The notes: generated by a model not told the origin, from the letters alone. A DNA stretch of 64,000 nt from Vibrio gelatinilyticus (GCF_022836845.1 NZ_JAJNNZ010000019.1:1-64000), one strand, 5' to 3'. Positions 52,339 through 60,920 are shown, counted from the first letter of the stretch. Translations and numbers: made by a program.

Positions 52339-53415
52339 TTAAGAGTTTTGAACGGCCAACTTTTCCTCTTTTCCTACTCGTTTTCGGACAAACTTGGTGA
52401 TTTTCCAAATATGTGACAAGCAGTAAGTGTACGCGACAAAGCACACTACAAAAGAGTAAAACATGAAGGCCTCTGAAAGTTGAGCCACTTCACCATAAAG
52501 CCCAAATGCCGTGAGAAGTGAAGCCAGGCTGCAAATGGCCAGTAACGTCTGACGAGAGCTGAGCCCAAGTCTTTGACATATATGATGTAAGTGCTCTCGG
52601 TCGGGCTTGAAAGGCGAATCGCCACGACGAATACGGCGGATCATGATGGCGGCCATATCCATCAGTGGAAGGGCGATCAACCAAAGGGCTGTAATTGGGC
52701 GCATCAGTGGCTCACTGGCATCTTGGCTGGCACTTAAAAGTAGCCAAATTACCGTAAACCCAATCATCATACTGCCAGCATCGCCCATGAACACTTTTCT
52801 TTTTTTACCCACTAACCCCAAGTTCATGAGAATGTAGGGCAATGCAGCGCTAATAAACAACAAGCAAATATCGGATAAGGTGTGATGGTCATTTGAAGAC
52901 AGTAACCAGGCCAATGCAGCAAAGGTGACGATTGAAAGCCCGCCAAGAAGACCATCGATACCGTCGACCATGTTAAAGGCATTAATAGCACCAATGACCG
53001 CAAATACGGTAATAACATAGGCAAACCCACCTAGTTCGACAGCGCCCAAACCAAATAGATTGCCTAATGTCGATAGCTCTAAGCCGCCGAAGTACATCAT
53101 TGCGACAGACAGAAGAGCTTGAATTACCAGTCTGACTTTAAAGCAGACGTCAAACTTGTCATCAAGCGCCCCTAATACAGTCAGCGCACCGATAGAGGTT
53201 AAAAACAAGGGTTGATGTTTGATTGGAAGTTGAAACAGTACGACGGATAAAGTCACTGTTATACATATCGCAATGCCACCCACGAGTGGTACAGAGCCTT
53301 GGTGATGTTTCCGCGCATTGGGTTTATCCATTAAACCTAATTTTGGAGCCATTTTGCGGCAGATCGATAAGACGATAAACGCAGAGAAGAACGTAAAAGT
53401 GAGAAGATAAAGCAT
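52339..53415 (-). CDS. wecA: Undecaprenyl-phosphate GlcNAc-1-phosphate transferase, WecA-like (copy 2)
   Basis: The 358-residue protein is closely similar to the neighbouring copy. It has GLMDKPNARKHHQGSVPLV, GALDDKFDVCFKVRL, NAFNMVDGIDGLLGGLS, KVFMGDAGSMMIGFTVIW and PDREHLHHICQRLGLSSRQ. All catalytic segments are present, so it should be active. A short plus-strand-like gap of 210 bp separates the copies; both face the rightmost IS remnant. The pair may reflect a recent gene duplication or two acquisitions, and which one serves the capsule unit is not clear. Confidence 0.9.
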   Translation of the reverse strand: MLYLLTFTFFSAFIVLSICRKMAPKLGLMDKPNARKHHQGSVPLVGGIAICITVTLSVVLFQLPIKHQPLFLTSIGALTVLGALDDKFDVCFKVRLVIQALLSVAMMYFGGLELSTLGNLFGLGAVELGGFAYVITVFAVIGAINAFNMVDGIDGLLGGLSIVTFAALAWLLSSNDHHTLSDICLLFISAALPYILMNLGLVGKKRKVFMGDAGSMMIGFTVIWLLLSASQDASEPLMRPITALWLIALPLMDMAAIMIRRIRRGDSPFKPDREHLHHICQRLGLSSRQTLLAICSLASLLTAFGLYGEVAQLSEAFMFYSFVVCFVAYTYCLSHIWKITKFVRKRVGKEEKLAVQNS

Positions 53416-53592
53416 CCTAGCCTAGCCTTGATAGTTTTTATAAATTTAATAATTTGGCTGAGGTATTCTAGCGTTCTTTATAGTCAAGATGAAGCATATT
53501 ATGAACCAAGATCATGTTTTACATGCAACATATTGACCAACCTCTTATTTTAGGTGGTTATCTGTCAAAGATTGTTTGATATTTTTCCTTAA

Positions 53593-53826
53593 TTAGTCAC
53601 GTGGCTGAGAAATAACGCGACGGACCTTTTCTGCAGAGCTAAATAAAGAGAAGGCACCAAAACAACACAGTGCTGTCGTTAAAGCGGCAAAGGTGAGTAG
53701 GAGGTTTTCGGCCGTGAGCAGCGTGGCAATGCTTGAAAACGCCATAAGGATAAATGCTAACTCGATCATGCGGCCAGTAATGGCATTCTTTTGGCGGAAA
53801 AATGCGTATTTTAAAGTCAGTGTCAT
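53593..53826 (-). CDS. Small membrane protein, unknown function
   Basis: The predicted 77-residue protein starts MTLTLKYAFFRQKNAITGRM if the ATG at 53824-53826 is used, with AGGATGG 8 nt upstream. Longer forms from in-frame starts up to 53880 are possible. Two hydrophobic helices (IELAFILMAFSSIATLL and LLLTFAALTTALCCFGAFSL) are followed by a basic tail. No family recognised. It lies alone between wecA and a convergent-type terminator. Confidence 0.55.
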   Translation of the reverse strand: MTLTLKYAFFRQKNAITGRMIELAFILMAFSSIATLLTAENLLLTFAALTTALCCFGAFSLFSSAEKVRRVISQPRD

Positions 53827-53980
53827 TGGCTTAACCATCCTTAGTTCTTGTTCTCTTATTGGTATTACGCCAAAGATCACCAGGGCTTAAAAACACAGTG
53901 CGTAAAACTTGGAATAGGTCTCAAATTATTTATTGATTAATTAGACATTGAGCCAAAGTTTCACCAGCCTCAATAGAAGA

Positions 53981-54015
53981 AAAAGGGTCGAAGACAGCTG
54001 TCTTCGACCCTTTTT
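53981..54015. terminator. Bidirectional terminator, perfect palindrome
   Basis: AAAAGGGTCGAAGACAG followed directly by CTGTCTTCGACCCTTTTT: a 17-bp stem centred at 53997/53998 with A and T tracts on its flanks. It would terminate the minus-strand gene ending at 54042 and could act in both directions. Confidence 0.9.
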
Positions 54016-54041
54016 CGTTTGACGTTTGTGGTCTGCGGAGC

Positions 54042-54320
54042 TTACCAGTACACATCCAAATCTTGGGTATCGAGCATCATCATGTCATCCACCAGATCCC
54101 ATTGGTGCAATAGGTCGGTCACCACGGCCATATCAATTAACTTCGCATCAAAGTGCTCACCGGATTCAGTTTGCACTAAGGTATAAGACGTTTCTTTTTT
54201 TGCGCTGGTGGCGTTATTCCACGCTTCTAAACACTCCTGTTCTGTCAGTGCTGGGGCGTTTGCTAAAGGCAGGCTGTGATTGCCAACTTTGAGATAGATT
54301 GCCAGTGATGTCTGCGCCAT
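54042..54320 (-). CDS. Small acidic hypothetical protein
   Basis: A 92-residue protein starting MAQTSLAIYLKVGNHSLPLA with GGAGG upstream of the ATG at 54318-54320. It is acidic, especially at the C-terminus (WDLVDDMMMLDTQDLDVYW), with no membrane segments. No family recognised. A strong terminator follows 27 bp downstream. An FNR-like half-palindromic site lies about 130 bp upstream. Confidence 0.7.
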   Translation of the reverse strand: MAQTSLAIYLKVGNHSLPLANAPALTEQECLEAWNNATSAKKETSYTLVQTESGEHFDAKLIDMAVVTDLLHQWDLVDDMMMLDTQDLDVYW

Positions 54321-54335
54321 AAACAAGTCCTCCAT

Positions 54336-54713
54336 GACTCGATTCTTGAAAATGAAATGTCGACTACGAACGGTACCATGTTAACCAATGTTGCCATATT
54401 GTTAACTTATCGTATTTTGCGCCTGCTGCCTAACGCGCACGTTTGAAAATTGACCTTGATCAAATTACGGCTGAGAGTATCGCTCATAAATGGTATTAGA
54501 TTCATATAATGACGCGTTTTCAGGGTGGTTATTCATTTGGTGAATGTTTTGTTTGTTGGTCTTTGTGTTTTTCGATTTTATTGATTTTTCGTATGTAATT
54601 GTTGGGCTAATCTCTTTTTAAAATAAAGAGTTAAGTATAAAATGGCACAGCTCAATAAATTTGCGTTGATAAGCGCTTGAGTGACTATTAAATAATAATT
54701 CTAAGGATAGAAA
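54336..54713. other. Intergenic region between divergent small gene and lipoprotein gene
   Basis: A 378-bp AT-rich region. It contains an FNR/CRP-superfamily-like site (54450-54463) and a short inverted repeat CTCTTTTTAAAATAAAGAG at about 54611-54629 upstream of the lipoprotein gene. No gene is visible. Confidence 0.5.
54450..54463. promoter_or_regulatory. FNR-like binding site
   Basis: TTGACCTTGATCAA matches the FNR consensus TTGAT-N4-ATCAA with one mismatch. It lies 130 bp upstream of the minus-strand small gene and 250 bp upstream of the lipoprotein gene. Whether it controls either is unknown; promoter positions are not clear. Confidence 0.4.
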
Positions 54714-56045
54714 ATGCAAAAACCTATCAAGACGCTAGCCTGCCTTGCATTGGCAACCAGTCTAATTGGCTGTGCGTCCACATCGTCAGATGAATCGCAA
54801 CAAACCGTTACCACCAATGTTCAGCTAGAGCTGTTTGATGAGCTTAAAGCCAGATTAGATACGGCGGTTAAGCAGCACAGCGACGAAGAGTTGCAGTGGT
54901 TTGCCACCCAAGCTTATGCATCGATGACAGAAGCACTCAAAGAAGCCCGTGACGCATACTCGGAGTTTGAACATGATCCGAAGAACATCAACGAGTCCGG
55001 ACTGTTCTCTAGTCAGACTTATGGCCAGGAAATGATAGCGTCACTTAATGTCTTCGAGATGGCGTACAAAAGTGCTGAAAATACGAAGCAGCGCGTGTTG
55101 ACCGTGATGGCAGTGGCGTTTGAAAACCGCGAGTATTTGCACAAGGTGAACGCTTCGGCTATCTACCCAAATGATTTCAGACGTGTTGAAAAGCAGCTAA
55201 AGCAAGTGGTTGACCATGTCGCCAATAACGCAGAAGTGGATAATGATAAACTGGTTTCCCTAGAGAAGAGCCAACATAAGCTGGAGGCGAAATCGGTCAC
55301 TAAGCACTATCTTGGTGAGCCTCAGGAAACATTCAAAAAGCAAAAGCAGCAGCAATTTGCCAGCGATGCTCCATTGGTCATGGCTCGTTCTGAAGCTGCA
55401 TTGATGCAAGCTAAGGCGTTTATTCAGGGTTCTCCGCGCCAACATGACGAAATACAACAACGTGCTGATGCCGTTGAGTTTGCCCTGCAGCGAGCGGAAA
55501 AGATCGTCACGCAGGTACGCGAGCTTAAAGCTCTGCCTGAAAAGCAATATGAGCGTTATATCCTTAACCTAGAGCAAGCACTGCACGGCATTGCAACGGC
55601 GTCGGCCGCAGGGGACTTTAGAAACGAGACACTAAAAGATCACGCAAAACTGATCGAGCAGGCGATGGTTAAAACGTCGCAAAGTGATCAACAGAAATGG
55701 CAATCGTTGGCGGTGGAACTTGAAAAGGTGAAGCAAGATTGGCAGCAAGATGTTCAAACATTCTCTGTTCAATCAAAGACTCTAACTCAAGAAAAGAAAG
55801 CGCTGGAAGCTGAGCTTCTTGAAGTTAAGGCCGTGAAAGCCGCGATGTTGACGTCACCTAATCAAGAGCAGCCAGCGGCGTTGTCTGTGGTTGATGACGC
55901 TGTTGAATCTGCACCGGCAGTTGAAACGCCTGTGAATGATGGGTCAGTCGTCCCTGTGAGCGACATACCTCAAGCTCAAAGTGACGTTGAACTTCAGAAA
56001 ACCGCGCCGACCAGCGAAGCGCAGGAGCAAACTGTGAGCTCTTAG
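54714..56045 (+). CDS. Coiled-coil lipoprotein, unknown function
   Basis: The 443-residue protein has a lipoprotein signal with lipobox SLIGC (Cys20). It is largely helical: ATQAYASMTEALKEARDAYS, repeated charged heptads and long Gln/Lys/Glu-rich segments from about 170 to 380, then an acidic, Pro/Ala/Val-rich disordered tail. It resembles DUF4398-type periplasmic lipoproteins only in its general layout. AAGGATAG precedes the ATG. It is monocistronic with its own terminator. No function can be assigned. Confidence 0.8.
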   Translation: MQKPIKTLACLALATSLIGCASTSSDESQQTVTTNVQLELFDELKARLDTAVKQHSDEELQWFATQAYASMTEALKEARDAYSEFEHDPKNINESGLFSSQTYGQEMIASLNVFEMAYKSAENTKQRVLTVMAVAFENREYLHKVNASAIYPNDFRRVEKQLKQVVDHVANNAEVDNDKLVSLEKSQHKLEAKSVTKHYLGEPQETFKKQKQQQFASDAPLVMARSEAALMQAKAFIQGSPRQHDEIQQRADAVEFALQRAEKIVTQVRELKALPEKQYERYILNLEQALHGIATASAAGDFRNETLKDHAKLIEQAMVKTSQSDQQKWQSLAVELEKVKQDWQQDVQTFSVQSKTLTQEKKALEAELLEVKAVKAAMLTSPNQEQPAALSVVDDAVESAPAVETPVNDGSVVPVSDIPQAQSDVELQKTAPTSEAQEQTVSS

Positions 56046-56080
56046 GTGGTATCTAGAGCGCTAGCTTTAATGCTCATAAC

Positions 56081-56110
56081 AAGCCCACTTCATTGTGAAG
56101 TGGGCTTTTT
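56081..56110 (+). terminator. Rho-independent terminator after the lipoprotein gene
   Basis: A 12-bp stem, AAGCCCACTTCA/TGAAGTGGGCTT (56081-56092 with 56096-56107), with a TTG loop is followed by TTTTT. The same hairpin may also serve the minus-strand TraF-like gene ending at 56169. Confidence 0.9.
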
Positions 56111-56168
56111 ACTTCTAGCGCGAATGAAATTTGCGCGGCTGAGTTCTATTTAAACTCAGATCATAAAC

Positions 56169-57338
56169 TTAGAACGTAAACGCTAAATTAGCGGCGGCTC
56201 CTACTTGATTGCTGCCAGCGTAGTTCGCGGCGATGTCGAAGCTCACCACATCGAATGGGCTGATGCCAATACCGGCTGTTATCGCACTGTCTGCAGTCTC
56301 TTGCAGGTCGATTTCATAACCAGCGCGCAATTGTGCCCAGCCCCATGCGTTGCCTTCTACCCCAAAACGCAGGAACTGCGTTTCGTCAGCAATAGAAGCA
56401 AATCGTTCGTTTTTCGTCAGCTCTAGATCGACCGCTGCGCTAATAAGGGAGCCATTATAAGCCGCGCCCACGGTGACCATTGGGTTGAGTTTATAGGTGT
56501 CTTTCTTTACGCCATTATGGTCATTCACATCCACTTCTTGAGCGATCAAATCACGCAGGGTCAGGCCAACGCGCCACGCATCCAGGCTCCAGGAGGCGCC
56601 CAAATCGAAGTTAAACGCATTCTTCTCTGTTAGGCTGTCATCGACATTCTCTACATCAAAATCGGCAACGGAAGCGTTGAGGTAGTAAGTTCTGAGCTGC
56701 TGAAATTTCGGCGTGATGCCAAACGCGATGTCTTGTTTCGCGATGTTAAAAGACTTGCCCAATGCCAGGCCAAATTCAGCGTAGGCGAAGGCTTGAAGCG
56801 CAACGCTGGAGTTCTGGTAACGATTTTCAATATCGTTGATTGGGTTGTCTGTGGCATTGTAAGGCGCGATGATGGGTGCTGCGATGGCTTCGGCATAACC
56901 GCGCGAATACAGGTTACTTGAAACCAGCTCAGAGGGCAGTGCAACGGCAAACCCTAAGCTGGCGCTAACCGTGGTTGGTTTGTTGCCTTCAAGATCATCA
57001 AGAAGGCGGTTGATGTCATCAAGCTTGCCAAGTGGATCGCTGAAGGCGCTTTCGTAGTCGTCGATGGCTTTTTGCAGATCATCCAGTGTAGAGACGGTAT
57101 CGTCACTGTCGCGATACTCCATCCCAAACGCTGGTAATAGCAAACCGACATCGTCGTTATCTTTGAAACTGGCGGTTAAAGCCGGGTTGTACAGGCCTGC
57201 TGTAAGGTAGTCGGCCGACGCCACTCCCGTGTTGCCCATTGCAGCGCCACGCGCTTCAATCATATTGTTGGATGCTGTGGCCATCACCGGAGCCAAAGCA
57301 AACAAGATCCCAACTGCTAATTGTGTCTTATTATTCAT
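56169..57338 (-). CDS. TraF-like outer-membrane protein (PF13729-type)
   Basis: The 389-residue exported protein starts MNNKTQLAVGILFALAPVMA, with AAGGA 5 nt upstream of the ATG at 57336-57338 and cleavage near ATASNN. The mature part, ARGAAMGNTGVASADYLTAGLYNPALTA, resembles the N-terminal region of FadL-like barrels and of chromosomal conjugal-transfer TraF-like proteins common in Vibrio. The C-terminus ends in AANLAFTF with the terminal Phe of outer-membrane barrels. A predicted coiled segment lies at about 80-115. Despite the name it has no conjugation neighbours, so its role is unknown. Confidence 0.78.
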   Translation of the reverse strand: MNNKTQLAVGILFALAPVMATASNNMIEARGAAMGNTGVASADYLTAGLYNPALTASFKDNDDVGLLLPAFGMEYRDSDDTVSTLDDLQKAIDDYESAFSDPLGKLDDINRLLDDLEGNKPTTVSASLGFAVALPSELVSSNLYSRGYAEAIAAPIIAPYNATDNPINDIENRYQNSSVALQAFAYAEFGLALGKSFNIAKQDIAFGITPKFQQLRTYYLNASVADFDVENVDDSLTEKNAFNFDLGASWSLDAWRVGLTLRDLIAQEVDVNDHNGVKKDTYKLNPMVTVGAAYNGSLISAAVDLELTKNERFASIADETQFLRFGVEGNAWGWAQLRAGYEIDLQETADSAITAGIGISPFDVVSFDIAANYAGSNQVGAAANLAFTF

Positions 57339-57617
57339 GCTGTTCCTTGCGAATAAACGCTTTATAGTCTGGTTCAATTGATTGAACTCATTGTTTGTTT
57401 TCTGGTGTGTTACACCATTCTGATAGTTTGCTCATTAGCAGGGATCGCCGATCACTTTGTGACTGCTTGCTAATTCTCATCAATTACAGGCGACCAAGCG
57501 CGAAAAACAGTAAATCTGATAGTCAACATTTTGGACGTGCAAGGTTGCCGTGCTTGATTGGGCTACCTTGTTATTTGCTTTAGGTTTGGAAAAAAACGGG
57601 CGTTTATGCAAATGTAT
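57339..57617. other. Promoter region of the TraF-like gene
   Basis: About 280 bp upstream of the TraF-like gene and left of the octanucleotide repeat. No gene is visible. The short plus-strand frame at 57395-57583 has no coding features. Confidence 0.4.
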
Positions 57618-57769
57618 GAATAGAGGAATAGAGGAATAGAGGAATAGAGGAATAGAGGAATAGAGGAATAGAGGAATAGAGGAATAGAGGAATAGAGGAA
57701 TAGAGGAATAGAGGAATGGGAGAATAGAGGAATGGGAGAATAGAGGAATGGGAGAATAGAGGAATGGGG
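57618..57769. repeat. Octanucleotide tandem repeat, 19 units
   Basis: Twelve perfect GAATAGAG units (57618-57713) are followed by seven units alternating GAATGGGA and GAATAGAG, ending in GAATGGGG at 57762-57769. It lies about 135 bp upstream of rjg. A block of this kind is prone to slipped-strand change in copy number. Confidence 0.95.
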
Positions 57770-57904
57770 GAATAAGTTGGAGGTTTCGTGATGAGATTCA
57801 CGAGCTTTGCTGGCACAGGGGAAAAGTCGACCTGGCTAGGCCAGTATAGGTCTATGTTTATGTGAGCCAATGAGTTGGCGTAAGGCTGTTGCAAGGACGA
57901 AGAG

Positions 57905-59266
57905 ATGCAATTAAACGATAAGGTTGCTGTGATTCATCACGGAGGCAAAGGGACGGTCACGGGCTCTTGTCATGAGCTAAAAATCGGTCGCGATGCCGTG
58001 TTGGTTGATTGCGGTCTGTTTCAGGGGGAAGATGCACCGAATAAAGCATTGTCGGCACTTAATATTACCTTTCCGATTCAGCACATTGCTGCGTTAGTAC
58101 TTACTCACTCCCATATTGACCATATAGGTCGTCTGCCATGGCTGCTGGCAGCGGGCTTTTCTGGGCCCATTTACTGTACGAAAGCCACGGCTGAACTGGT
58201 GCCACTGATGCTAGAAGATGGGTTAAAATTGCAGTTGGGTTTCAATCGAGGTCAGCAATCGAGAATCATTGAGCTTGTGCGTAAACGAATTCAGGCCGTA
58301 GATTATAATGTTTGGTTTCCAATCAAAAGCAAAGTCAGTGGTTACTTTACCTATGGGCGCTTTCATCATGCTGGGCACATTTTGGGTTCGGCGTATGTGG
58401 AGTTTAAACTGCCAAATCAAGAAATGGCCGTCTTCTCAGGGGACCTTGGGCCGAATGATACGCCTTTGCTGCCCGATCCTGTGGCGCCGATGCGTGCCGA
58501 CTATTTATTTGTAGAGTCCACCTACGGTGATAGCAATCATCAAGACATCGCGTCTCGAAGTGAGCGCCTGCTTACTATCATCAAACGTAGTTTACAAGAT
58601 GGCGGCGCAATCATTATCCCTGCTTTTAGTGTTGGCCGAACTCAAGAGCTGCTGTTTGATATTGAACAGTTGATTGCCAAGCATCACCTCGATGATCGCT
58701 TACCTATAATCTTGGATTCACCGTTAGCATTGCGAGTAACAAAGTCCTATCGGCGTTTTAAAAAGTTGTGGGGAAATGAAGCGAAAAAGCGCCTCGATGC
58801 CAGACGTCACCCGTTGAACTTTAAGCAATGCATTACCGTCGATTCGTATTCTCAACACAAGAAAATAGTCAATCGTCTGCAAGGCTCGGCAGAGCCAGCG
58901 ATCATTATTGCTGCGTCTGGAATGTGCCAGGGAGGGCGCGTTATGGACTATTTGAAAGCGTTGCTCCCCGATGGGCGTACGGATGTGATTTTTGCCGGCT
59001 ATCAAGCAAACGGGACACTGGGAAGAGACATACAAGATGGCAAGACAACGGTTTGGATTGATCAGGTGCCCGTGAATGTAAACGCCCAAGTGCATCAGCT
59101 GTCTGGGTATTCTGCGCACGCTGGGCAAGAGGACTTACTCCGCTTTGTTGAAGCCATTCGAGCGCCAATAACGCAATTACACCTTATCCATGGCGAGCCC
59201 AGCAGCAAACGTGAACTTAAAGAGATGTTAATGCGCAGAGGGTTTGAGGGCAAAATAGTTGAGTAG
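57905..59266 (+). CDS. rjg: MBL-fold/beta-CASP nuclease-like protein, right-junction gene Rjg
   Basis: The 453-residue protein has a metallo-beta-lactamase domain with HSHIDH (H68, H70, D72, H73), VDCGLFQG, SGDLGPND and FVESTYGDSNH. It also has a beta-CASP insert with PAFSVGRTQELL and IAASGMCQGGRV, then HQLSGYSAHAGQ and HLIHGEP. These proteins are related to mRNA 3'-end processing factors and RNase J-like nucleases. In V. cholerae and V. parahaemolyticus the homologous gene, named rjg, marks the right end of the O-antigen/capsule locus. Here too it follows the locus. RNA substrate is unknown. Confidence 0.9.
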   Translation: MQLNDKVAVIHHGGKGTVTGSCHELKIGRDAVLVDCGLFQGEDAPNKALSALNITFPIQHIAALVLTHSHIDHIGRLPWLLAAGFSGPIYCTKATAELVPLMLEDGLKLQLGFNRGQQSRIIELVRKRIQAVDYNVWFPIKSKVSGYFTYGRFHHAGHILGSAYVEFKLPNQEMAVFSGDLGPNDTPLLPDPVAPMRADYLFVESTYGDSNHQDIASRSERLLTIIKRSLQDGGAIIIPAFSVGRTQELLFDIEQLIAKHHLDDRLPIILDSPLALRVTKSYRRFKKLWGNEAKKRLDARRHPLNFKQCITVDSYSQHKKIVNRLQGSAEPAIIIAASGMCQGGRVMDYLKALLPDGRTDVIFAGYQANGTLGRDIQDGKTTVWIDQVPVNVNAQVHQLSGYSAHAGQEDLLRFVEAIRAPITQLHLIHGEPSSKRELKEMLMRRGFEGKIVE

Positions 59267-59310
59267 TGAGCGCCCGTGCTTTCTTGAACTGTAATGTAAC
59301 AATGACAAAT

Positions 59311-59330
59311 CGTCACTTGACGCAGTGACG
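59311..59330. promoter_or_regulatory. Palindrome upstream of ugd
   Basis: CGTCACT-TGACGC-AGTGACG: seven-base arms with a 6-nt spacer, about 100 bp before the ugd ATG. It may be an operator or a short terminator hairpin for rjg, although no T-tract follows. Confidence 0.35.
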
Positions 59331-59431
59331 TTGTGCCGAGACAATTGCAACCAGTTACTTTTGGGCACAGATTGCACGTTAAGCCTATGATTAGGGTTGT
59401 TGTAATCGCACGAATAGAATTGGAATCGAAT

Positions 59432-60598
59432 ATGAAAATTGCAGTTGCTGGTACCGGTTACGTTGGTTTATCGAATGCCATGTTATTGTCTCAAAACCAT
59501 GAGGTGGTGGCGGTAGACATCATCGCTGAAAAGGTCGAGATGCTGTGTAACAAGCAGTCTCCGATTGTGGATAAAGAGATTGAAGCGTTCCTTCAGCGTG
59601 ATGATCTTAATTTTACCGCCACTCTGGATAAAGAGGCGGCGTATCAAGGTGCTGATTACGTCATCGTGGCCACACCAACTGATTACGATCCGCAATCGAA
59701 CTACTTCAACACCAAGTCTGTCGAAGCGGTGATCAAAGAGGTGATGGCCATTAACCCCAGTGCGGCAATTGTGATTAAGTCTACCGTGCCTGTGGGTTAT
59801 ACCGAACGTGTGAGCCAAGAGCTTGGCACGGACAATGTATTTTTCTCGCCAGAGTTTTTGCGCGAAGGCAGCGCACTGTATGATAATTTACACCCGTCGC
59901 GCATTATCATTGGTGAGCGCAGTGAGCGAGCGAAAGTCTTTGCCGATATGCTGGTGGAAGGAGCGATAAAGGAAGACATCGATGTGTTGTTTACCGAATC
60001 GACCGAAGCCGAAGCGGTGAAGCTGTTCTCAAATACCTACCTTGCAATGCGTGTGGCGTATTTTAATGAGCTGGACTCGTACGCAGAAGCGCACGGTTTG
60101 GACTCTCGTCAAATCATCGAAGGCGTGGCACTTGACCCGCGAATTGGTGGTCATTACTGCAATCCATCGTTTGGCTATGGTGGCTACTGCCTGCCAAAAG
60201 ACACCAAGCAACTTTTGGCGAACTACCAGGATGTACCTAATAACATCATTGGTGCGATTGTTGATGCTAACCGGACTCGTAAAGACTTTATCGCCGAAGC
60301 GATTTTAAAACGCGAACCTAGAGTCGTCGGTGTCTATCGTTTGATCATGAAATCAGGTTCGGATAACTTCCGCGCTTCCAGTATTCAAGGCATCATGAAG
60401 CGCCTGAAAGCCAAAGGCGTTGAAGTCATTGTCTATGAGCCAGTACTAGAGGAAGACACGTTTTTCCATTCTCGTGTTATCAAGGATGTGGATGCGTTTA
60501 AACAAGAAGCGGATGTGATCATCTCTAACCGCATGCTCGCTGAACTGGAAGATGTGAAAGACAAAGTGTATACCCGTGACTTGTTTGGTAATGACTAA
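59432..60598 (+). CDS. ugd: UDP-glucose 6-dehydrogenase
   Basis: Ugd oxidises UDP-glucose to UDP-glucuronate with two NAD+. The 388 residues match the E. coli enzyme. The N-terminal Rossmann motif is MKIAVAGTGYVGLSNAM, the catalytic Cys is in GFGYGGYCLPKDT (Cys253), and FLREGSALYDN and SNTYLAMRVAYFNELDS are family segments. The ATG at 59432 has GGA upstream; an upstream frame would add 33 residues. It lies just outside rjg, so it may supply GlcA for the capsule. A terminator follows. Confidence 0.96.
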   Translation: MKIAVAGTGYVGLSNAMLLSQNHEVVAVDIIAEKVEMLCNKQSPIVDKEIEAFLQRDDLNFTATLDKEAAYQGADYVIVATPTDYDPQSNYFNTKSVEAVIKEVMAINPSAAIVIKSTVPVGYTERVSQELGTDNVFFSPEFLREGSALYDNLHPSRIIIGERSERAKVFADMLVEGAIKEDIDVLFTESTEAEAVKLFSNTYLAMRVAYFNELDSYAEAHGLDSRQIIEGVALDPRIGGHYCNPSFGYGGYCLPKDTKQLLANYQDVPNNIIGAIVDANRTRKDFIAEAILKREPRVVGVYRLIMKSGSDNFRASSIQGIMKRLKAKGVEVIVYEPVLEEDTFFHSRVIKDVDAFKQEADVIISNRMLAELEDVKDKVYTRDLFGND

Positions 60599-60625
60599 GC
60601 GTTAGTTACCGGCTAATAAAGCGAT

Positions 60626-60653
60626 AAAGGCGAGATATTTTCTCGCCTTTTTT
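60626..60653 (+). terminator. Rho-independent terminator of ugd
   Basis: A stem of AAAGGCGAGA with TCTCGCCTTT (from about 60626) with an AT loop is followed by a T-tract. It lies about 28 bp after the ugd stop and insulates the ABC transporter genes. Confidence 0.9.
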
Positions 60654-60697
60654 GATCGCGCGATGTCGGTCATGACCGCGTGTAAAAGTACGGTTAG

Positions 60698-60740
60698 GTA
60701 ACATTTTGTACATATGAATTTGTCGTGTACAAAACGTTAC
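60698..60740. promoter_or_regulatory. Imperfect palindrome, possible operator
   Basis: GTAACATTTTGTAC (60698-60711) and GTACAAAACGTTAC (60727-60740) are 14-base inverted arms with one mismatch, separated by 15 bp. It lies about 180 bp upstream of the binding-protein start. It has the size of a dimeric repressor or activator pair of sites. The regulator is unknown. Confidence 0.45.
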
Positions 60741-60920
60741 ACGGCAGAAAGTGACATCCAATCCCCTTTCCCCCACATTAATATATGTATCACCTGCAGT
60801 ACGGATAATTCGCTTCAAATCAGGAGTCGACATCGTAGGTGAGGTTTGCCAATAACATCCATAGATTACAAGCATTACAAAGGAATTGGCAAAATCGAAC
60901 ATCATTCAGGAGGAATACCC

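Larger units (their letters stand above)
60599..60920 (+). other. Promoter region of the sugar ABC transporter genes
   Basis: A 322-bp region. It holds the ugd terminator, a long imperfect palindrome (60698-60740) and a strong Shine-Dalgarno (AGGAGG) 8-9 nt before the GTG start. Promoter boxes are not obvious. The frame from 60846 into the binding-protein gene is not used because the GTG has the better ribosome-binding site. Confidence 0.5.

Noticed and set aside
56169..57338. Conjugative element because of TraF-like protein
   Set aside because: No other transfer, relaxase or integrase genes occur; chromosomal TraF-like outer-membrane proteins are common in Vibrio.
57618..57769. CRISPR array
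   Set aside because: Units are 8 bp, contiguous and without unique spacers, so it is a simple tandem repeat; no cas genes are nearby.
57604..57894. A 96-codon minus-strand open frame through the octanucleotide repeat
   Set aside because: Its sequence is mostly a repeated Leu-Tyr-Ser-Ser-Ile-Pro pattern created by the tandem repeat; no start signal or conserved segment supports it as a gene.
58724..59316. Minus-strand frames of 70-134 codons in rjg
   Set aside because: They are opposite a gene with full MBL/beta-CASP motifs and have no domain of their own.
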